A DNA stretch of 64,000 nt from Granulosicoccus sp045106475 (GCA_045106475.1 JBGCEO010000025.1:62001-126000); one strand, 5' to 3'; shown: positions 19,698-29,505, numbered from the stretch's first letter. The notes: generated by a model from the sequence alone, not told the origin. Translations and numbers: made by a program.

Positions 19698-21502
19698 CTT
19701 TTGCTTTTAAGGTAAGCACGCCAGCCACCAAAGCTGGTTACATCGCTCGCCATCTCAATGGCACATGCTTCTGCGATAAACCCAGTCGCCGAACGACCAT
19801 CCGCCAGACTCACATTTCCTAATCCGAGTGGGGAGGCAATGCCCGCTAGAAAACTACCCAGCTCTGATGATGGAAAATTCCATACTTCTACCTCTATCGC
19901 TACTCCGTCGTCTATCGACCTAACCAAAGCCGGCCTCTCAATGGGTTCTTCATGCAATGCAAAAAGTTGATAGTCGGTAGATGTAGTGGTCTTCTCCAAA
20001 AGGTATGAACCTCTATCAGTTAACTGATTGTTTAACGGCATACCCTCCAAGTGCGCACCACAGACAACGAGCTCCATCCAGTCTGTTCGCTGAGCTGGTT
20101 TTTTAGTAAGCGGAGGTACTGTTTGAGTGCTTGTACCAATAGACAACTCGAATATCTTTTGGAACCGGTTGGCTATGGATAATAGACGTCGATCGCTAAA
20201 AGCAGGCGCACTTAAGGTCACCCCGAAAGGCAACCCTTTAGCGGTAAATGCAGTGGGAACCGCAATCGCTGCGAGATCCAGAAGATTGACAAAATTCATA
20301 TAGTAGCCCAGCTCGCTGTTACGCTTTATCGGCTCCTCCAACATCTCCTCAATAGTAAACAGTCGTCCTGCTGTTGGTGTTAAGAGAGCATCAAGCTGCG
20401 CCAATTGATCATTGCAGGGTTTCATCAGTTCATTGAGTCGATACTGTGCGCGAAAGAGTTCAGCGGCTGTTGGCTTACCACCCGGAGCAACTATGTCACG
20501 AACAGCCGGGAAAATGGCCTCCGGTTGCTCTTCGATTAAGGGCAACGTAGCGATGTATCTCTCCGCTACCCAGGGCCCTTCGTACAGCAACCGCGCAACC
20601 TCATCGAACGGCGCATAGTCCACCTCGACGCATTTAATACCTTGGCTTTTCAGTGTCTCTATGCTCGATAGATAGGCCGACTCATAATCCTTATCACCAA
20701 AAAACCTGAGTTGATCAGAGGGCAATACACCAAGCGTTAAGGCACCATCAAAATGACCGTAGTTAGCTGACTTGTTGGAGTATGAGTTTTCACGACTGTA
20801 TGCGTCTGATGGATCATAGCCCTCAGCAATAGCCAGAATCTCATTGGCATCATCACAATGAAGTGCAAAAATACTCACGCAATCCAGACTCTTGCAAGCA
20901 GGCACCACTCCACTTGTGGACAGCAGTCCGCGAGTGGGTTTGACACCTACCAGATTATTAAAACTCGCAGGTACGCGTCCAGAGCCCGCAGTATCTGTAC
21001 CCAGGCTAAAACTAGCCAGGCCCAACCCCACCGCTACCGCCGAACCTGCGCTGGATCCTCCACTGACCAGTCGCTTGTCAAAACTATTACGGCAAGGCCC
21101 CCAAGGAGAGCGAGTTCCATTGAGCCCAGTCGCAAATTGATCCAGATTGGCTTTCCCCAACGGTAAAGCGCCTTGATCAATAAACTGCTGTGCAACGAAG
21201 GCGGTGCTTGATGGTGTAAAAGTGAAGGCTTCACATGCAGCAGTGGTAGGTATATCCGCCAGGTCTATATTGTCCTTAAGCACGAACGGCACCCCCCACA
21301 ACGCAGTGCAATCTTTATCCATCGTCATCAGTGCATCTATCCACGGAGCCAGCTCGTCGTCGCTGAGTAGATGGATGAATATGTTGTGTTCGCTGTGTTC
21401 AAGTGCACGTTTGCGCAGGGCTTGCATGAGCTGCATGGGTGTGACCCCTGCAGCGTATTGTTTTCTGATTCCATCCAGAGTCATGTCGTGCGCGATGTTC
21501 AT
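19694..21502 (-). CDS. atzF: Allophanate hydrolase
   Basis: Amidase-signature enzyme, 602 aa, that hydrolyses allophanate to ammonia and CO2. The Ser-cisSer-Lys triad is visible: Lys76 in VLKDNID, the Ser pair in SGGSSAGS (147-154) and Ser174 in GTDTAGSGR. The amidase domain ends near residue 460. The C-terminal 140 residues form the small domain of full-length allophanate hydrolases, so this is the complete two-domain form. It overlaps the carboxylase gene by 4 nt (ATGA) and is last in the guanidine operon. It can also consume allophanate made by the biuret hydrolase encoded 10 kb away. Confidence 0.93.
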   Translation of the reverse strand: MNIAHDMTLDGIRKQYAAGVTPMQLMQALRKRALEHSEHNIFIHLLSDDELAPWIDALMTMDKDCTALWGVPFVLKDNIDLADIPTTAACEAFTFTPSSTAFVAQQFIDQGALPLGKANLDQFATGLNGTRSPWGPCRNSFDKRLVSGGSSAGSAVAVGLGLASFSLGTDTAGSGRVPASFNNLVGVKPTRGLLSTSGVVPACKSLDCVSIFALHCDDANEILAIAEGYDPSDAYSRENSYSNKSANYGHFDGALTLGVLPSDQLRFFGDKDYESAYLSSIETLKSQGIKCVEVDYAPFDEVARLLYEGPWVAERYIATLPLIEEQPEAIFPAVRDIVAPGGKPTAAELFRAQYRLNELMKPCNDQLAQLDALLTPTAGRLFTIEEMLEEPIKRNSELGYYMNFVNLLDLAAIAVPTAFTAKGLPFGVTLSAPAFSDRRLLSIANRFQKIFELSIGTSTQTVPPLTKKPAQRTDWMELVVCGAHLEGMPLNNQLTDRGSYLLEKTTTSTDYQLFALHEEPIERPALVRSIDDGVAIEVEVWNFPSSELGSFLAGIASPLGLGNVSLADGRSATGFIAEACAIEMASDVTSFGGWRAYLKSKS

Positions 21503-24500
21503 ATACTCTCCAGAACAACAAGAGGTTGGCCGGCTGATACGCGCTGCCCCGATTCGAACAACATCTGTCTGACGCGCAGTCTCTCGGGGGATGCTACATT
21601 GATTTCCATTTTCATTGATTCCAGTATCAACAAGGTTTGTCCTTCCAAAACACTCTCTCCAGGTTCAACACAACGTTTCCATAAGCTACCCGTTACCGGG
21701 CTTTCGATTACAACACTGTCCTCTGGCCAGTCTACAGTCACTTCAGCGACCTCGGGCTCTTGCTGCGAGATGTTAAATTGCCCCGTTGCTCGCCAATTAG
21801 CCAATTCAGCAGAAAATGCTTCTTCGCGCTGAGTCTGGAATGAGTCAATAGATTCTTTATTGTCTATCACTAGCTGTTGAAAGCTTGCCAGAGAAAATTC
21901 TGCCTCTTCAATCTTCAACGGGTATCGCCCATGCGGGAAATCCAGGCGTATCTGCTCAAGCTCAGCATGACTGACTTCATAGAACCTAATTTGATCAAAA
22001 AACCTTAGCAACCAGGGTTTGCTGAACTCCTCGGTTTGCTTATATCGATTCCACATCTGCAGAGTACGACCAACAAACTGGTAGCCACCAGGTCCTTCCA
22101 TGCCATAAACACATAAATAAGATCCGCCGATACCTACCGAATTCTCAGCTGTCCACGTGCGTGCAGGGTTGTATTTTGTCGTAACCAGTCGATGCGCAGG
22201 ATTAACAGGTGTGGCAACGGGCGCACCCAGGTAGACATCGCCCAACCCCATAACCAGATAGGATGCATCAAAGACTATTTTTTTGACATCTTCAATAGAG
22301 GCCAAACCATTTATACGGCGGATAAATTCAAGGTTACTTGGAAACCAGGGAGCATCCTTACGTACGGATTGATCATACTTGATCACGGCTTGACGGCAAG
22401 CCTCATCATCCCAGGACAAAGGCAGATGCACAATCCGCGAAGGCACCGAAGCTGTATCGTCCATTGAATCGAGCTGTACTTCTGCCTCAAGTAGATAAGC
22501 CAATAATGCATCAAGAGACAGATGAAAATGATCATAGTGAATCTGCAGCGAACGAATCCCCGGTGTTACCTCTACAATGCCATTGATGGGATTGTCTTCT
22601 ATCCAGCGCATGAGCGCATGCACCCGAAATCGCGATATCAGATCAAGCTTCAACTCTCCATACTCGACAAGAAGAAAACTGTCCCCGGCAACGCGATAAA
22701 GAGCTTGAATGCTTCCCTCTTCTCGCCTTGCAACAACGGGACTCGTAGCTGTCTCTGGTCCACGACTCTGTGCTACCTGATGCACTGATTGCCTTGGCTC
22801 TGAACTAGATTGTGCAAACACTTGTGTTTCGGATGCAGAATGATTAGAGGAATGCTGATCAGTATTTGCTACAACACTGTCTATCAGTGCTTGCTGTTGT
22901 TGACTAGCTAGAACAGCCTCATTAACGCTGACGCAATCAAAGCTTAGCGTATCACCAGCCCGGAGTTGGCCCAGCTTCCACAAATCAGCACTTATAACCG
23001 TAGCGGGACAGACAAAGCCACCCAGGGATGGCCCGTCAGGGCCAAGAATCACAGGCATATCACCGGTGAAATCAATGCTGCCAAACGCATACGCGTTATC
23101 GTGGATATTAGAAGGATGTAAGCCTGCTTCTCCACCGTCACTACGAGCCCATTGTGGTGCCGGGCCAATCAGTCTGACGCCAGTCCGACTTGAGTTGTAA
23201 TGCACCTGCCACTGCGTATCGAACAACATATCGATATCAGCTTCAGTAAAAAAATCGGGGGCACCATGCGGCCCATACACGACCCGCAAAGACCAGGTGT
23301 TGGTGATTAACGGTCGTTGAGATCTGTTTAAACAACGATGCAGATCAGTCTGCGGATCTATATATTCATCAGAGCCAGATGCATCGTTTGTCAGCTGCAG
23401 CACATCACCTGCTTTAAGAGCTGCACCATTATGACCACCAAACAGGCCGAGTACAAAGGTCGATTTAGAACCTAGGTAATCAGGGCACTGGATACCCCCC
23501 TTCACGGCTATATAGGCGCGCGAGCCTTCTTGTTTCAACGCAGCTATATCGAGCACTTGGCCTGCGCTGACGTTTATAACCGTCCAGATTTTAACAACCT
23601 CTCCATCCAGAGTGATGTCAACTGCTCCGCCCCCTACTACCAATTGTGTGGATGAGCTGAATCGCAAGGCAGGCCCTTGCAAGGTAACTTCCAACCCGGC
23701 AGCCGAAGCATCGTTGCCAAGAAGTTGATTGGCAAGCTTGAAAGACAAAGAGTCGAAGGGCCCTGAAGGAGGAATACCTACAGGCCAATAGCCCACTCGC
23801 CCAGGTAGATCCTGAATAGTTGTCAGAGTACCTCCGCGTATTACATCAATTCTGCAGGGTAAGTATTCGAAGCTATCCAGGTAGCGTGTTGTCACTCGCC
23901 CCAGTTCAAGCTCATTGTCGCGGCACAGAGCTCTCAGGTAATCTACGTTGGTCTCACTACCATAGAGTTCGATCTCATCCAGCGACGTTTGCAACTGCCG
24001 CAGCGCTTGATCTCGTGAACTCGCATGAACAATTACTTTAGCCAGCATGGGGTCAAAATCAGCAGGAATACTAATACCTGATTCGATCCAGTGATCGATT
24101 CGTAAACCGTCTCCTGTTGGAAAACTCACCCGGGTGAGCGGACCAGCACATGGTTGAAACTGGCGATAAGGATCCTCGGCATAGATCCTTACCTGCACGG
24201 CATGTCCCTTGGGACTAAGATCGGCAGCGAGTTCGTGAAGTGGCGGTAGATCGGAAGCGGCCTGCCTGACCATCCAGTTCACCAGATCTATATCAAATAC
24301 CATCTCCGTGACGCCGTGCTCAACTTGAAGCCGCGTGTTGACTTCAAGAAAATAGAACTCGTTGGTTGCGATATCAAGAATGAATTCGACTGTTCCAGCA
24401 TTGAGGTAACTAACGCTGGACAACAGTGCTTCAGCAGTTCTATGCAAACGATTCCGTAATTCATCAGACAGGTTCGGTGCGGGACATTCCTCAACAACCT

Positions 24501-25212
24501 TCTGATTTCGCCTTTGCGCTGAACAGTCACGCTCGCCTAAGGAAATGACAGCTCCCTGACCATCGCCAAACATCTGAACTTCAATATGCCTCGCTTTGGT
24601 TATAGCCTTTTCCAGAAAAACACCATCGTTAGAGAAATTACTCGCACCTTGTCTTTTCACCGTTGAAAAAACATCAATCAAAGTGGCTTCACTGGCACAC
24701 AGGTGCATGCCGATTCCGCCCCCGCCAGCAGTGCTCTTTAGCATTACGGGGTAACCAATATTTCGAGCCTCAGCCAATGCATGATCAAGATCATCCAGCA
24801 AGCCGGATCCGGGAGGCAACGGCACTCCCGCAGCCTGTGCCAGCTCTCTGGCAATGTGCTTTTGGCCAAAATCTTCAATCTGCCTGGCTGTTGGGCCTAT
24901 GAAGACAATCGAAGCCGTATTGCAGCGGTCTACAAAATCCGTATTCTCGCTCAAAAAGCCATAGCCTGGATGGATGGCATCACAGCCTGTCTGCTTCGCG
25001 ATGTCGAGGAGCTTGTCGATATTCAGATAGGTTGCGGTGGCATTACCATCGCCAAGTGAACAGGCTTCACTGGCTCTCTGTACATGCAGACTATCCCTGT
25101 CACTTTGAGCATACACAGCCACAGAAGCAATACCCAGCTTATCCAGTGTGCGAATAATACGGGTCGCTATCGCACCTCGATTCGCTATTAGAACCTTTTT
25201 AAAACTACTCAT
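21499..25212 (-). CDS. Guanidine carboxylase (urea carboxylase family), biotin-dependent
   Basis: A 1237-aa multidomain enzyme. Biotin carboxylase spans 1-450 (ATP-grasp motif KSTAGGGGIGMH, ERDCSAQRR, LEVNTRLQVEH). Carboxyltransferase AHS2/AHS1-type domains span about 455-770 and 845-1075. A C-terminal biotinyl domain carries ESMKMEI with the biotinyl-Lys. It carboxylates guanidine (or urea) using ATP and bicarbonate. Residue 714 is Asp in IDFTGDMP, where yeast-type urea carboxylases have Asn; I recall this Asp/Asn difference as the marker that separates guanidine from urea carboxylases. The riboswitch, CgdAB-type neighbours and this residue together favour guanidine as the substrate. It lies 7 nt after the UAAP2 gene and overlaps atzF. 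Confidence 0.9.
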   Translation of the reverse strand: MSSFKKVLIANRGAIATRIIRTLDKLGIASVAVYAQSDRDSLHVQRASEACSLGDGNATATYLNIDKLLDIAKQTGCDAIHPGYGFLSENTDFVDRCNTASIVFIGPTARQIEDFGQKHIARELAQAAGVPLPPGSGLLDDLDHALAEARNIGYPVMLKSTAGGGGIGMHLCASEATLIDVFSTVKRQGASNFSNDGVFLEKAITKARHIEVQMFGDGQGAVISLGERDCSAQRRNQKVVEECPAPNLSDELRNRLHRTAEALLSSVSYLNAGTVEFILDIATNEFYFLEVNTRLQVEHGVTEMVFDIDLVNWMVRQAASDLPPLHELAADLSPKGHAVQVRIYAEDPYRQFQPCAGPLTRVSFPTGDGLRIDHWIESGISIPADFDPMLAKVIVHASSRDQALRQLQTSLDEIELYGSETNVDYLRALCRDNELELGRVTTRYLDSFEYLPCRIDVIRGGTLTTIQDLPGRVGYWPVGIPPSGPFDSLSFKLANQLLGNDASAAGLEVTLQGPALRFSSSTQLVVGGGAVDITLDGEVVKIWTVINVSAGQVLDIAALKQEGSRAYIAVKGGIQCPDYLGSKSTFVLGLFGGHNGAALKAGDVLQLTNDASGSDEYIDPQTDLHRCLNRSQRPLITNTWSLRVVYGPHGAPDFFTEADIDMLFDTQWQVHYNSSRTGVRLIGPAPQWARSDGGEAGLHPSNIHDNAYAFGSIDFTGDMPVILGPDGPSLGGFVCPATVISADLWKLGQLRAGDTLSFDCVSVNEAVLASQQQQALIDSVVANTDQHSSNHSASETQVFAQSSSEPRQSVHQVAQSRGPETATSPVVARREEGSIQALYRVAGDSFLLVEYGELKLDLISRFRVHALMRWIEDNPINGIVEVTPGIRSLQIHYDHFHLSLDALLAYLLEAEVQLDSMDDTASVPSRIVHLPLSWDDEACRQAVIKYDQSVRKDAPWFPSNLEFIRRINGLASIEDVKKIVFDASYLVMGLGDVYLGAPVATPVNPAHRLVTTKYNPARTWTAENSVGIGGSYLCVYGMEGPGGYQFVGRTLQMWNRYKQTEEFSKPWLLRFFDQIRFYEVSHAELEQIRLDFPHGRYPLKIEEAEFSLASFQQLVIDNKESIDSFQTQREEAFSAELANWRATGQFNISQQEPEVAEVTVDWPEDSVVIESPVTGSLWKRCVEPGESVLEGQTLLILESMKMEINVASPERLRVRQMLFESGQRVSAGQPLVVLESI

Positions 25213-25219
25213 CCGGATA

Positions 25220-25861
25220 TCACTGATTCCAGGTCAGTAATTCAATGGGTGTGGGATTGTATCCATTGCAAGGATTGTTGAGTTGTGGGCAATTTGAGAT
25301 CAATACAATTACATCTTTACGAGCAGTAAGCTCCACGTATTTACCCGGTGCCGAGATCCCATCCTCAAACGTCAATGCACCATCCGTGGTTACAGGTACA
25401 TTCATAAAAAAGTTAATGTTATGGGTTATGTCGCGTTTCTGAATGCCGAATTCCGGGTGCTCTGCGATTGCCAACATCCAACTGTCTCTGCACGCGTGCA
25501 TACAACGCTTTTCAAGATCGTATCTAACTGTATTGCTTTCGGTAGAGCAGGCACCTCCGAGCGTATCATGCCGGCCACAGGTATCTGCAACGATGCTCAG
25601 CATGATGCTATTGTCATTGGCTCTCAGGTCAGTTCCTGCGGTGAGATAAAGATTTCCCTGTTCGCGGATGGTATTGCTCGCGCTGTAGTGCAGTGAAGGA
25701 TCATCCGCACGATAAAACAAGGTATCAGCGGCTTGATTTCCCTCTAGATCCACAATCCGCAGTGTCTCACCTTCTAAAAGAGTTTTTATGTAGTAATCGC
25801 CTGCATCCACTTTTGTGCTGGATGTGGCGTAGTCCAATTCTCTAAAGCTCTCTTTAATCAT
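25220..25861 (-). CDS. cgdB: UAAP2, carboxyguanidine deiminase subunit (DUF1989)
   Basis: A 213-aa member of the urea-amidolyase-associated DUF1989 family. Family landmarks are YYIKTLLEGETLRIVDLEGNQA, ADTCGRHDTLGGACS, ESNTVRYDLEKR, ITHNINFFMNVPV and ISNCPQLNNPCN. Conserved Cys and His residues suggest a metal or catalytic thiol site. With its paralogue UAAP1 it is reported to deiminate carboxyguanidine to allophanate and ammonia. The A/B letters are from memory and could be swapped. It is cytoplasmic and lies between UAAP1 (28 nt) and the carboxylase (7 nt). Confidence 0.88.
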   Translation of the reverse strand: MIKESFRELDYATSSTKVDAGDYYIKTLLEGETLRIVDLEGNQAADTLFYRADDPSLHYSASNTIREQGNLYLTAGTDLRANDNSIMLSIVADTCGRHDTLGGACSTESNTVRYDLEKRCMHACRDSWMLAIAEHPEFGIQKRDITHNINFFMNVPVTTDGALTFEDGISAPGKYVELTARKDVIVLISNCPQLNNPCNGYNPTPIELLTWNQ

Positions 25862-25889
25862 GATGTTAGTTTATTGTGTTCTTGATATA

Positions 25890-26627
25890 TTAAGCTTGAA
25901 CAGATCCCAAATGATAAATGCGATTGTTCTCAAATCCCCGTCTGTTTTCATCACAGCTATTGAGGCATTCATCATCATCTTTCATCGGTGCCGCATCGGA
26001 TAGTGATATTTCAACTCGCATCTCAGGATAAGCACCACTGCTGGACAATGGGTGCGGACAGGTGTGAAGTAACACCAAACAATCCATATCGATACGCAGT
26101 TGAACAGTGCGCCCCGCTTCAACATGGGTATTGGCAAGCGATATGGATCCCTCTTCTTCAATACGACATCGGTTAAACCAATTCACGTTGGCTGGCAGAT
26201 CTGCTCGATTCAAGCCGTACTTTGACAGCTCAACCAAAAACGCATCCGTTCCATTCTGTCGCCAATCATTGCGATCTTGTTGATAGCTTCGAGAACCATA
26301 CTGTTCAGCGACAATCTCACTGGTACTGTTTCCACAGATGGTTTCATGGCCATTGGCAGTGTCCTTGGTTACTGAGGCCATGACATGCCCCATATCAGAG
26401 TAAAGACAATGGCCTTGAGTGAGGTGAAATGTATGCTGGCACTTTAGAGTATCTGGTGCGTTATAGCGCTCCAGCAAATTATTCGTATTATATAAAACCA
26501 TTGCCACATTTGCCCCACCGAGCAAGTCGGTAAGCTGCAATGACAGCCCGCGTCTCAGTCGCAAGGACCAATGCTTACCACTACCAATCGTTGTTGTGTA
26601 ATGCACAGCGCTCTCTAATTCAGTCAT
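25890..26627 (-). CDS. cgdA: UAAP1, carboxyguanidine deiminase subunit (DUF1989)
   Basis: A 245-aa DUF1989 paralogue of the downstream gene. It shows GKHWSLRLRRGLSLQLTDL, NNLLERYNAPDTLKCQHTF, the conserved HCLYSDMG, CGNSTSEI and the terminal LLHTCPHPL. The presumed partner of UAAP2 in the heteromeric carboxyguanidine deiminase, a role established for riboswitch-linked copies; earlier annotations call it only urea-carboxylase-associated protein 1. It lies 33 nt after the ABC ATPase gene, in the same operon. Confidence 0.88.
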   Translation of the reverse strand: MTELESAVHYTTTIGSGKHWSLRLRRGLSLQLTDLLGGANVAMVLYNTNNLLERYNAPDTLKCQHTFHLTQGHCLYSDMGHVMASVTKDTANGHETICGNSTSEIVAEQYGSRSYQQDRNDWRQNGTDAFLVELSKYGLNRADLPANVNWFNRCRIEEEGSISLANTHVEAGRTVQLRIDMDCLVLLHTCPHPLSSSGAYPEMRVEISLSDAAPMKDDDECLNSCDENRRGFENNRIYHLGSVQA

Positions 26628-26660
26628 TAATCGTACTCATTGCATATTTGCTCGCAGAAG

Positions 26661-27455
26661 CTATGGGCTAGAAGGCAGCGTATTGAGACTTCGTTGTTTG
26701 CGTGGTTCCAACAGTGCATTTAACGATTGCCCAGACTTCCTTTGCTTTGACGTCGGTAAATCATAAGTAATCGTTGCGCCATAGGCTTCTGGTGCATGGG
26801 GATCATATCGCGGCTTGTCGAACACCCATAGTCGGGTACCGAGATGAAAACCTTCTTTTAAGTCATGTGTAACCATAAATACAGTCAACTTGTGCTCCTG
26901 CCACAGATCAAGAACCAGACCATGCATATCTGATCTGATCCCGGGATCAAGTGCTCCAAACGGCTCGTCTAGCAAGAGTATTTTAGGCTTGGCCAACAAA
27001 GCCTGCGCAATCGCTAAGCGTTGTCGCATACCGCCGGACAGCTCGTGGGGGTACTTGGAGACAGAATGCTCCAGACCTACTTTTCTAAGCATTGAATGCG
27101 AAAGCTCCAATGCCTGTTTTTTTTCTACACCAAAAAGAAATGCAGTCATGCTGGATTGTTGAAATCCAAATGAGGCCATCACATTTTCAAGCACAGTCAT
27201 ATGTGAGAATACAGAATACTGCTGAAACACGATTCCACGATCAGAGCCAGGCTCTTCAGGGATAGGCTTTCCGGCCAGTGTCAGCGCTCCACGCGTAGCA
27301 GATTCCACCCCAAGCAGTATTTTTAGAAACGTGGTTTTACCACAACCGGATGTGCCAACCAAGGTAATAAACTCACCTTCACCCACTGTTACATTAATGC
27401 GCTCCAAAACACTATGCGAGCCGTAACTCTTCCATAGATTCTTTGCCTCTATCAT
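26661..27455 (-). CDS. NitT/TauT-type ABC ATPase, putative guanidine uptake
   Basis: A 264-aa ATPase. Walker A GTSGCGKTT, Q-loop VFQQYSVFSHM, signature LSGGMRQRLAIAQAL, Walker B ILLLDEPFGALD and switch His (VTHDLKEGF) are complete. The sequence type matches nitrate/taurine/urea-carboxylase-linked importers. It overlaps the permease gene by 4 nt (ATGA). Because the operon starts with a guanidine riboswitch, guanidine is the likely cargo, but urea or a related compound cannot be excluded. Confidence 0.9.
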   Translation of the reverse strand: MIEAKNLWKSYGSHSVLERINVTVGEGEFITLVGTSGCGKTTFLKILLGVESATRGALTLAGKPIPEEPGSDRGIVFQQYSVFSHMTVLENVMASFGFQQSSMTAFLFGVEKKQALELSHSMLRKVGLEHSVSKYPHELSGGMRQRLAIAQALLAKPKILLLDEPFGALDPGIRSDMHGLVLDLWQEHKLTVFMVTHDLKEGFHLGTRLWVFDKPRYDPHAPEAYGATITYDLPTSKQRKSGQSLNALLEPRKQRSLNTLPSSP

Positions 27456-28264
27456 TCAGATAACTCCCAGGGATAGAGCTTTTTACTCAAACGTCGCAGA
27501 AACCAGTCAAACAAAAATGCCAATAAGGTGATCCACGCGACGTAAGGCAATATGACATCCATGGAGAGATAACGCCTAACCAGGAAAATACGGTATCCAA
27601 GTCCATCAGTTGACGCTATTGCTTCAGCGGCAATTAAAAAGAGCCACCCAGTGCCTAAAGAAAGCCGAACAGCATTGATCAACTTCGGCATCAGTTGAGG
27701 GAGGAACACGTGCAGGATGATCTGAACAGAGTTAGCACCCAAAGTCTGAGCCTTGATCAACTGTTCAACGGGAATCTCTCGAGCTCGCCGTTGCACATCC
27801 CTGGCTATAAATGGAGTTATTCCAATGGCAATCAGTACAACTTTTGATAGTTCACCCAGACCGAGCACTATAAACAGCACTGGAAGCAGTGCCAGGCATG
27901 GAATCAATGAGATGACAGTTAATAGTGGTGATAAAATAGTTGCAGCCAGCGGAATCGCCCCCGTAGCAATGCCAATCAGTAAACCAAGGAAGGCTGCTAT
28001 TGCGACACCCATTCCCAATCTTTTCAAACTACTAATCGTATCGGTGAAAAACAGGTACTCACCACTACGCTTACTGGGCTCAAAAGCCATACGAGACATC
28101 GAATCCTGCATAGTAGATACTGCTGGCAAAAGCTTATCCGAAGGGTTTACTTCCAGTCGGGCGTTTGAAGCCAGAATGTACAGCAGCACTAAAATAAGGA
28201 AAGGCAGTAGACCCAGTAGCCAAGTCCAAGGGGGATTTGGTTTGAAGTTAACCAGCTTTTTCAT
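27452..28264 (-). CDS. NitT/TauT-type ABC permease, putative guanidine uptake
   Basis: A 270-aa inner-membrane permease with about six hydrophobic segments. The coupling loop is EQLIKAQTLGANSVQIILHVFLP, and the segment GLGYRIFLVRRYLSMD is typical of urea-carboxylase-associated TauC/SsuC-like permeases. It lies 40 nt after the binding-protein gene and overlaps the ATPase gene. Confidence 0.9.
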   Translation of the reverse strand: MKKLVNFKPNPPWTWLLGLLPFLILVLLYILASNARLEVNPSDKLLPAVSTMQDSMSRMAFEPSKRSGEYLFFTDTISSLKRLGMGVAIAAFLGLLIGIATGAIPLAATILSPLLTVISLIPCLALLPVLFIVLGLGELSKVVLIAIGITPFIARDVQRRAREIPVEQLIKAQTLGANSVQIILHVFLPQLMPKLINAVRLSLGTGWLFLIAAEAIASTDGLGYRIFLVRRYLSMDVILPYVAWITLLAFLFDWFLRRLSKKLYPWELSE

Positions 28265-28304
28265 GGCTACCAGGCTTATTCAGATGCAGCTTGTTTAGCC
28301 CGCC

Positions 28305-29345
28305 CTAGAGTTTTCCATCTACTGCCATCTGCATGTAACTGGCGTCAAAGCGCAGACTAGTGTTAGCGCTATCTCCAAATGTACTCTTTGGCATTGCTAT
28401 TCCAATGAATCCGGCATCCGGGGCTCCATCACCAAGCAATCCATGTTCAAAAGAAAATTCGGCCACGTATTGCATAGTTTGAGGTAGCTCTTCACTATTG
28501 GTGAACGCCACTGCATCAGCAGCTGTATAAAACATTGATGTGCTCGCCAATTGAGCGTCATAGCCAGCCAGGTCTGTGCCAGAGGCCTCAGCCATATAGC
28601 TACGCGCCGCCACAGCGGCATCGTCAGACCCGGACATAACACCCATGATCTCATACCAGGCGCCAACCAGAGCCATTCCCAGACTCGGATTTGCTGCCAG
28701 CGTCTCGGTGTTGATGACCAGCAAATCAATTATCTCACCCGGTATGGCTGAAGAATCGAATACCACATTGCTTTCAGGCATAGCATCGATTTCACTTAAG
28801 AGAGGGTTCCAGGTAACAACAGATGTGACGTCAGGTGTACCGTATACACCCACAAGATCAGCATCTGATGTGTTGACAACCTGCACATCGGATTCACTTA
28901 GATCAACCGAATCAAGCGCTCTTGCCAACAAGTAGTGAGACACACTGAGCTCAACCAGATTCACTTTCTGGCCTTTTATATCTGCCAATGCATCTGTACC
29001 TTTAAGTACAACACCGTCGTTACCGTTGGAGAAATCACCTACGATTAAGGCGGTACTGTCTACCCCGCCAGCCGCAGGAATGGTCAGGGCGTCCATATTG
29101 GTCATGGTGCAGGCATCGAACTGACCAGCCGTATACTGGTTGATTGATTCGATGTAGTCGTTGATTTGTACAACTTCAATTTCTATATCGTACTTATCAG
29201 CCCACTTCTTCACGATACCCTGCTCTGCGCCGTATGCCCATGGCATCCAACCGACATAAATCGACCAGCAAATACTGAACTTGTCAGCGGCAAAACTCGG
29301 AGAGGACAAAGCGGTCAGTAGTAAGAGAGTTAGTAGTCTTTTCAT
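28305..29345 (-). CDS. ABC substrate-binding protein, putative guanidine receptor
   Basis: A 346-aa periplasmic protein with a signal peptide (MKRLLTLLLLTALSSPSFA). The mature part resembles NMT1/ThiY-like receptors associated with urea carboxylase: FSICWSIYVGWMPWAYG at its start, then GQFDACTMTNMDAL and VTSVVTWNPLLSE. It is the first gene of the operon and the one placed directly under the guanidine-I riboswitch; 62 nt separate the start codon from the aptamer's conserved 3' block. The ligand is inferred from that context. Confidence 0.88.
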   Translation of the reverse strand: MKRLLTLLLLTALSSPSFAADKFSICWSIYVGWMPWAYGAEQGIVKKWADKYDIEIEVVQINDYIESINQYTAGQFDACTMTNMDALTIPAAGGVDSTALIVGDFSNGNDGVVLKGTDALADIKGQKVNLVELSVSHYLLARALDSVDLSESDVQVVNTSDADLVGVYGTPDVTSVVTWNPLLSEIDAMPESNVVFDSSAIPGEIIDLLVINTETLAANPSLGMALVGAWYEIMGVMSGSDDAAVAARSYMAEASGTDLAGYDAQLASTSMFYTAADAVAFTNSEELPQTMQYVAEFSFEHGLLGDGAPDAGFIGIAMPKSTFGDSANTSLRFDASYMQMAVDGKL

Positions 29346-29348
29346 GTT

Positions 29349-29505
29349 TAGCGCTCTATAAGGTTCTCATTCGAATACACGGACTCCCCTTGCACAGGTC
29401 AAGTTGGCCTCCCGGGCTTTTATCCCGCCGTGTAACCTCAAGACTGTCGAGGTCGAATGCTCTCGGACCAGACACTGCAAAGCAGTCGGAACCCTAGCGC
29501 TCTAT
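29349..29505 (-). repeat. 11-bp direct repeat flanking the riboswitch
   Basis: TAGCGCTCTAT occurs at 29349-29359, four bases before the start codon region of the binding-protein gene, and again at 29495-29505 at the 5' edge of the aptamer. Its core AGCGCT is self-complementary, so the two RNA copies can pair with each other. This could make a helix that masks the ribosome-binding region in one riboswitch state. The function is inference. Confidence 0.55.
29405..29503 (-). promoter_or_regulatory. Guanidine-I riboswitch (ykkC class)
   Basis: Read on the minus strand, the leader contains the conserved blocks of the ykkC aptamer in order and spacing: CTAGGGTTCCG (29497-29487), GTCTGGTCCGAGAG (29473-29460), ACACGGCGGGATAAAAG (29433-29417) and CCCGGGAGG (29416-29408). 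Guanidine binding normally turns on detoxification or degradation genes. Here it precedes a complete importer plus guanidine-to-ammonia pathway. The 62-nt region after the aptamer has no obvious U-tract terminator, so translational control is as likely as transcriptional. Confidence 0.95.
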
